Source: Taiwanofungus camphoratus
Taxonomy: Eukaryota > Basidiomycota > Agaricomycetes > Polyporales > Taiwanofungaceae
DNA: 64,000 bases
Direction of reading: 5' to 3'
NCBI GenBank assembly: GCA_003999685.1
Contig: CP021221.1
Span: 3,286,001-3,350,000, forward strand
The notes beneath the pieces were generated by a model. It was not told the DNA's origin, searched no databases, and was given only the letters and a program-made list of their open reading frames with translations. The translations under genes were made by a program, and so were the position numbers. Below, one piece after another: positions 57,514 through 64,000 of the stretch (position 1 is its first letter; each line of letters begins with the position of its first letter).

Positions 57514-60149
57514 TTATGCTTTCTCTTTGCTATGTGAATTTGCCTCAACATCGATTACTTCGACATTGCCATCATCATCCGGCGCATCTTCCTGAGGAAG
57601 GATCAAGTTCAAGACTACAGCAACAATCCCCGCAATCAAAACTACAATTCATGCGTCAGTGTAAACTCGAGATGTCTGATGTATCAATCAGCGAAGTCAC
57701 TTACATGGGGTACTGAGGATAATCGTGATCGATTCAAACAGGCCCTGCAAGCCTTTATTGGGGTGCTTCACTCCATCGAAGAGGTAGGTGAAAACGTCAG
57801 GCACGAGGAGGTCCCCTATACCAAAGGATAGTGCGGCGGCCAGGACAAAACGGTCGCGTCGAGTGAACCGTGTGTAGGCAAGCACACGGATACCTGACAC
57901 TGCAACACTAGCAAAGAGAAAGGTGGTAACACCACCCAACACAGGATTGGGAACTGGGAACAATCACACGGTGAGAGACAGTGAGAACCTGATTAGCTGT
58001 TGATCCGGTCATATAAGAATATACAACATACTTGCTAAGAAGACCCCCGATATCTTCCCTAAGACACCGAACAAGATCAAGAAAAAACAACAGAATTGGC
58101 CGGCAGTTCGGTTCGCACATCTTGTGACCGCGATGACTCCATTGTTCTGTTAGAAAGGCACATTAGAGAAGATTAAACAGGGTGATATGTGCGCATAGAA
58201 TACAGATCTACCTGAGCGAATATTGATAGTGGAGTAACGGTGAACAGGGCAGATAGAAATCCTCCTATGCCATCACTCTTAGATTAAAAAAAGGAGAGGA
58301 TATTAGTCAAAACACCAATCATAGGTGGAAAGGGGTAACAAGCATGTCGAAGAGAACGCACTAGAACTCCTCCTTGTATCCGCGAGTCAAATTCTTCACC
58401 GTCGACTGCAACCCTGGACACCTCAGCTGAAGCAGTAATATCGCCGATCGCCTCCATCGCAACAGAAACTGAGAGAAATAGGGACACAAATGAGACGGTT
58501 CCGGTACTTGCAGACAGTGACTGCGGAGACGTACCGTAGACAGCCAGCATGGGTAGAATAGCAGGCGGGTATACTCTAATTTTGAATGTGTGTACCCTGT
58601 GCGCCCCGTTGATGATTTTGAACACAACAGCCAAGAGCGAATTAGAACTAACCACAAGAAAGTAATTGCAGGTGCCGTAGTGATGCTACTCCCATCGATA
58701 TATCCTGCAGCCCCAGAGACAATGCAGCCTACAGCCAAGCCGACGATGATTGAGATGTTCTTGAGGAAAGGTGAACCGAAAAGCTCCGTTAAGATGATAC
58801 TAATGAACGACAGGAATCCAAGGCCAATAAACTGGGGAGAGCCCCATCTGATGATGCACGAACACAAAGGGTAGTTAGATAGACACAATACCAGCCGTAC
58901 ACAGCACACATAGCAACGTATATGCAGGAGCGGATAGATAAAAAAATGAGGGAAAGTACATGAGCTCCTTTTATTCGCCTGAGCAAGAACGGGTAAACAA
59001 GGACTCACGGCAGCGGCTTGGGAGCAGAAATATCTGGGCACAACTGATAAAAACCAGAAGTGGGGCGTGACATACAGTCATTCGATCCTCCGCCCCAATC
59101 AGGTATGCCCGAAGAACCGACAAGAGACGCGCCAATCATGAGAATGACAGTGCCTATGATCGAAAAAAGGACAGATCGTGCACGTAACAACTGAGTTAAT
59201 GTACGATGGGACAAGAGAGGAGAGGCGACTCACCCGTAACCATCGGGGGGAAGATGCGCTGCAAGGTCCGCGGTGGAACGAAGGACATGAAAATCTCAAG
59301 AAAGGCACAGATGAGAGATGTTCCTACCAAGCCCCACCAGCCTAAGATAAGTCTTCTGTTGAGTGCATTGAATGATGAACGCACCAAGAACCATCCCGTA
59401 TGCATCCGGACAGGGCCCTTTTGTGACAGTTCCATCGGGTGCGGTGGTCGACGGACAAGTCCCGTTCGCGTACATGGCGTTGAATATCTGCGCTGGAAAT
59501 TGAAGGAGATGCGGCTTCATTTATTTTGGCACATACGGCGTCTGCAGTACTGAGGGTAGCGAAACTAGTCCCCACGACGGACAAGAGGCCAGTGCCAAGA
59601 TGATAATTCTTGAACAGCCTGATGTGCGACATTTGTACGAGACTAAGGATGCCTGTCCGCCCAAGAAGAGTTCATCGGAGAGGGTTCATTGGCACATAAT
59701 CAGCGGAGGGTGGACGCAAGGTGATGTATTCACGCACCACAGCCGATAAGAGATGCAGAGATCATGTACGCCGACAACTCGCTGTCGAGATTCAATGAAC
59801 TAGCGAAGATGATCGGCGGGGTAATCAGACCCGCGAGCATGGCTAACGCATGCTGCAGTCCAGAAGTAAACGCAAGGAGGATGGGCAATTCCGAGTCGAG
59901 AGCATAGAACGGGGGCATGCGTCTACGCGATTTCGCTTTGGAGGAAAAGCGGCGGGGGAGCGAAAATGGCAGAGTAGGCGTACATAGCCAAGCATAGTCA
60001 TAGTCTCCAACCCAGCCGTGCTTGGTAGTCAGTTTCTTGTAAACACGGGATGCACGCGACCGTATATGGCGGATAGCTGGGTGGCTGTAATCTGGAGAAG
60101 GAATTGGATCTGGCTGCTCCTTGACGACGTCGGTAGAGTGAAGGGACAT
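57514..60149 (-). CDS. Uric acid/xanthine permease (NAT/NCS2 family, UapA/UapC-like)
   Basis: Plasma-membrane proton symporter for purine bases. The start MSLHSTDVVKEQPDP (60149) leads into YDYAWLCTPTLPF and the first TM pair, LPILLAFTSGLQHALAMLAG with LITPPIIF (the QH motif of NAT transporters), then YMISASLIGCG and YHLGTGLLSVVGTSFATL. Later exons give QFIGLGFLSFISIILTELFG, the NAT signature QNNGVIAVTR (Q-N-x-G-xxxx-T-R) followed by CANRTAGQF, and LFDGVKHPNKGLQGLFES. The last exon is VLIAGIVAVVLNLILPQED with an acidic tail ending HSKEKA (stop 57514-57516). The signature predicts oxidised purines as substrates. Introns are many and short, and I did not fix every border. Head-to-tail with the histone deacetylase gene. 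Confidence 0.92.
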
Positions 60150-60496
60150 GTCCGCAACGACGAGTAGCAGTGGGGGGAGAAAACGCCAGACTTTTCAGAC
60201 GAGACCGGACCCAGATGATATGGGCCTGACCGCGTTAGCGCACATAGATAGCAGCTTTTCTCCAGCCAAGGCCGAGTCATGGATTTCCCGTCGAGTTTCA
60301 GCTGGACTGTTCCTGGAGCCCCGCAGTCCAAGCGCGACCTATCTTATCTCCTCCTACACGTGCTCCATCCCATCCTGCACGTGAGCGTACGCGTATCCAG
60401 TCGCGGTGAGGATACAATCGATATGTAATGATACAGTGGTGGCAGTACACAAGACATCAATACATAGCACAGCACAGGTCCACACTTGCCGCACCC
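60150..60496. other. Intergenic between the deacetylase 3' end and the permease start
   Basis: Both flanking genes run leftward, so this holds the 3' flank of the deacetylase and the promoter of the permease. It is GC-balanced with no clear element. Confidence 0.4.
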
Positions 60497-62559
60497 TCAA
60501 CCCTCCTCTTCCTCCTCCTCTTCCTCCCCGTCGTCCACATCCATTTCGTCATCGTCTGGCGGCGCTACATTCCCACTCCTCCCACCCATTGCCATCATAC
60601 CTGCCACGCTCACCCTCGGCATCGCAATCATCTCGTGCTCCACCAACACCTTCTCCAGATACGGGTCCCACCTGGCGGCACTCTGGAAGAACCGCCTCTT
60701 GGTCCCTTGCCCCTTCCCCCACTGCACATCATTTCCTTGCCCATAGTCATAATAACCGTGACCGCTCTCCTCCAACCTTGGCACATCAAAATATTTACCC
60801 GTGACAATACTCATGCGCTTCTTACCGCCGCGGGTACGTTGCCGCGATGAGCGCGAACCGCCGCGTCGGCGACTGGATGAGGATTCATCAGAAAATGAGC
60901 TTGCATCGTCTGACTCGTCAGAGGCCATCGCTTCCTGAAGTCCGTACACGAAGCGTGTATGCTCTGCAGCACGGTCGAATGAATCTCGCGTACACAGGTA
61001 TTGAGAGTACTCACGCGCAAGCTGCTCATCAAGTTCATCCGTCTTGTCCTGACCATTAGCTTTCTCAAATCCAAGGTGCTCGCTCAGGCTCTCCCTCGGC
61101 ACTTCGTGCATTCCAACAGACGGAGCGGGCTGAAGCTCAGACAAGTGCTGCAAAGCTGTCTCCCTTGAGAATATACCGTCAGAGCGAATCCTATGTACAT
61201 CCCATCGAACTTACCGAACCTTTGCAAGAGAGCCATCTCTTAGATTGACATCATCCATGTTATTCGGCACGACTTCTAGCCGATACCTAGGGCCAAACCA
61301 CTCAAAGTATTCATTCCACGGCAAGTGGGGATCGATTTCTTTTTCGATACCGAGCGCACACGCGGTTTCGTATGCCCAAGCGCGCGCAACGTTCTTTACC
61401 GTGTACCCGCCCCCTCCAACGAGGATAAGGGGTATGTTCCGAGCGCGGACATATTGCACACAATTCGCATGCCCTTGCATTGTGAGGTTAAAGCACCCCA
61501 ACTTGTCGCCTGCGAGAGAATCCGCACCGCACTGCAGTACTATCGCGGATGGCTGGAAAACGTCAAGGATCTTGTCTACGACCTGTGCGATATAAGCCTT
61601 TGAGGCACCTCGATGACCACGAGACTTACCGGTTCGAACACACTCTTGAAAGACTCGTCAGTAATGCCGTCCTTCAGAGGCACGTTCACCGCATACCCCT
61701 TCCCTTTGCCTCTTCCTCTATCTTCCAGGGTACCTGTTCCTGGGAAGTACTCGCCAAATTTATGAAAAGAGCACGTCATGACACGGTCAGTTGTATAGAA
61801 CGCCTCTTCCACACCATCACCATGATGGCAGTCGATATCAATGTACAGCACGCGAGGCACAGAACGCAGAAGCTCCAAAATTGCGAGTACGATGTCATTG
61901 ATGTAACAGAAGCCGGACGCCTCCCGCTTCTTGGCGTGGTGTAGTCCGCCTGCCCAGTTGATTGCGATGTCCGACGTGCCATTCGCTAAGCGTTGCGCAG
62001 CCGCTGGCGTATACGGAATCAGAGGAGTTGTCAGACGTAGACGCGAGTTTACTGGCACGCACCGATTGAGCCTCCCGCAGAGATAGAACAAAACTCAAAA
62101 ACCCCTTCGAACGCAGGGTTGTCGTCACCTACCAAGACTGAAATTTCATGAGGTCGGATGAAAACAAACAGAGAAATAGACTTACAGCGCGACCCGTGAA
62201 ATGTAAGCTCATCTGCAGTTTCCGGGGTAACTCTTGATAGGAAGTGGACGTACTCGTCAGTGTGAAACCGACTCATAGTTTCCGCTGATGCACGTTTTGC
62301 TCTCTGCGAGAGAATGAGGACCAGGGGAGGACACCTGAGGTTGAAATGCCCTTACTAGGACGTGCATCTTGTCCATCATATTATACGCAGAAACCAACTC
62401 GTGAGTAATCCGCATGCGCTGGGGTTTCATGAGATGCCCGTAGCCGTAAGTGAATGAACCGACATCGGCTGCAGTGAAGGTTAGCAGCCAAAGAACTCAA
62501 AGCATATAGCAAGGGCATAATTTACGATCATAGTAGTATGCAACTCTTCGTTTAGACAT
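60497..62559 (-). CDS. HOS2: Class I histone deacetylase, HDAC3/Hos2 type
   Basis: Zinc-dependent deacetylase that removes acetyl groups from histone tails, in fungi as part of the Set3/Hos2 complex. The start [11 protein letters not shown] joins across an intron to [19 protein letters not shown]. Later blocks: [33 protein letters not shown] and [19 protein letters not shown] with the charge-relay His pair, [17 protein letters not shown] with Zn ligands Asp and His, [34 protein letters not shown] with the third ligand Asp, and [17 protein letters not shown] with the catalytic Tyr. The last exon carries an unusual tail of about 180 residues: acidic and Ser/Arg-rich ([19 protein letters not shown]), a [20 protein letters not shown] block and a final Glu-rich run encoded by GAG/GAA repeats. 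All catalytic residues are present. The start was chosen because it restores the canonical YYYDPDVG. Confidence 0.94.
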
Positions 62560-64000
62560 AGATACTGTGAACAGTGGATTCAAGGAACTCAATAGTCAGT
62601 GCACACTGCACAGTAAGTAACAGTCATTGCTACCGCCGCTGAAGCGCAGGAGATTTCAGGCCTGTCACGTGATTGATTACATAAGCACACTCCTCGATCA
62701 ACTATCCGAGTGCTCGCTCCGCATCTCTAGCAAGCATTTGAACGATGATACAAGCAAAATATTTCGCGATGGAGGTCCGCCAAATCACCTCCCGGTAAAG
62801 AAGCTTAAGAATATCGTACTCTGCGGAGGACTCTAGCGAACTTGATCCAGATTCTAGAGTCCGATATATACTCGTTCCGGTTGCGTCCTTCAAACGTTAG
62901 CGGCTCTGCTTTGGGTTCAGCATACGCTGCCAAGTAAAGGCTGACAGAAATCCGCAGCATAGCTTGCCCGCGGATATCGACCTATCTGCTTCGAGGCAGA
63001 ACGAGCGCCTGATGGAAGATCAAGATAGGTCCCGTGGAACAACAGAAAGGGGACCGTTGACAGATGGATAGCATTGACAGAATTTGTTAGATTGTGATGG
63101 TCGCTCACATGCAGCAAGTGAACTTTGACTTCATTTCCAAATGATGGAATCCACTGGAGCAACTTCTAGACGTCGTGTGTGGTACAAGATAGCCAGGACA
63201 TCGATCGTCACACGGGCGACGAGGATCAGGGTTCAAGTCGGTAGATCGTTATCCACGAATACCAACTCGCGGTACAGGCGCTGGGAACATTTGTGGGTTT
63301 GGAGGTCATCGATCACCACGACCTCGGCGAGTACAACATTCAGCGCTGTTCATTGTTCTGCTGATTCCCCCGACCCGTCGGACCACCGACTGTCTCGTTT
63401 CTAGACGCTCGTGATATAGCATCGCGCTGGCTCCTGGCTAAGGCATTTGGATCGGGGAAACCAGACACGTCGCCGAACCTCTCCCGAATTTCGTGCATAT
63501 TACGATCAAAGGGTAGAACAAGTCAAACGTTTTCCCTCAATGCATACCAGAAGAGGATGGTATGATTTGTGCCCACTTTTTCTAGGACGAGCGAGTGGAT
63601 TCTGCAATCATGTAGCGGTGACAAATGGTTGAAGGCTGCTCCTGACCAAATTATCATGTGACAGCTGCGATATTTCTACCGTTGCTTGACCATAAACGGA
63701 TATGGATGACAATCGATCCATATCGGGTATATGTGATATTCCGTGCTTCAGTATGCAACCAGACCCCGTGGGGATGTCCGATTTGCAGAACCTACTTCTA
63801 TATCGCTGCGAATGGTCAATAGGATCAGAAACCAACCTCGAGAGCTTGTATTGAGAGCAAACTATCTCGTTTTCCTATTCTACACCGTGCGTCCATACTC
63901 CAGCGTTCCATGCACCAATGGTAGTATCTCCTTAAGGGAGACTCGCAATACAACACCTGCCTCTCGATAAGCTGATCATTTGTGCCAAAAGCAGAGCAGC
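62560..64000. other. Upstream region of the deacetylase; no further gene supported
   Basis: The promoter of the deacetylase lies at the left end. To the right, several plus-strand frames are open for 60-90 codons (about 63141-63404, 63447-63632, 63743-63970), but they overlap other frames, are basic and low in hydrophobic residues, and show no domain. The window ends inside this stretch, so a gene could start beyond it. Confidence 0.4.

Noticed and set aside
63141-63970. Plus-strand frames at the right edge as a possible gene
   Set aside because: They are basic, switch frame repeatedly, show no domain and do not join by introns with conserved borders.
1-64000. Transposons, long terminal repeats, rRNA or CRISPR-like arrays
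   Set aside because: I read for transposase, reverse transcriptase and integrase motifs, direct repeats with spacers and rRNA cores and found none. Short low-complexity tracts are explained by coding bias.

Overview
The window is nuclear DNA of a filamentous basidiomycete, most likely a mushroom- or polypore-forming Agaricomycete. Genes are split by many short GT-AG introns (about 45-60 nt). The set includes a class V-type chitin synthase with a myosin-like motor, a histidine-acid phytase, a CYP monooxygenase, fungal YAT and NAT permeases, and several families I know only from Agaricomycetes (WW-like/multi-TM proteins, DUF6534-type membrane proteins, F-box-like proteins with a nucleotidyltransferase-like core, BTB proteins). 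There is no operon logic; each gene is a separate transcription unit. Exon models were built by hand from splice signals and reading phase, and for most genes all exons sum to an intact frame.

Layout. 0-2.1 kb: GC-rich DNA with a degraded TMEM135/Tim17-like gene (-). 2.7-4.5 kb: phytase/histidine acid phosphatase (+). 4.5-7.4 kb: gene-poor, with one weak small-gene trace. 7.4-14.8 kb: two tandem paralogues of a WW-like, multi-TM family (-). 15.7-18.6 kb: coatomer beta' subunit (+). 19.3-25.9 kb: motor-domain chitin synthase, 13 exons (+). 26.3-27.5 kb: single-pass membrane protein (+). 28.7-30.8 kb: DUF6534-like seven-helix protein in about 21 exons (+). 31.1-32.5 kb: Nudix (CoA pyrophosphatase-like) hydrolase (+). 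32.8-34.4 kb: Cys-motif protein of unknown function (+). 35.8-37.9 kb: cytochrome P450 (+). 39.6 kb: tRNA-Asp (-). 39.7-42.2 kb: BTB protein, probably frameshifted (-). 42.7-46.3 kb: coiled-coil/disordered protein (+). 47.1-51.1 kb: an intact F-box/NTase-like gene and a decayed sister copy (-). 51.4-52.7 kb: conserved protein with HEDPFTHG and YRGGTRKGLD motifs (+). 52.8-55.3 kb: amino-acid permease (-). 55.6-57.2 kb: disrupted coding remnants. 57.5-60.1 kb: purine (uric acid/xanthine) permease (-). 60.5-62.6 kb: class I histone deacetylase of the HDAC3/Hos2 type (-). 62.6-64 kb: no gene I can support.

Functional reading. Secretory traffic (COPI beta') sits next to cell-wall synthesis (chitin synthase). 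Nutrient scavenging is represented by phytase (phosphate) and by amino-acid and purine permeases (nitrogen). The least described material is the accessory fraction: the WW/TM tandem pair, the F-box/NTase pair caught with one member decaying, the micro-exon DUF6534 gene and the two conserved unknowns. No transposon with recognisable coding capacity, no long terminal repeats and no CRISPR-like array were seen.
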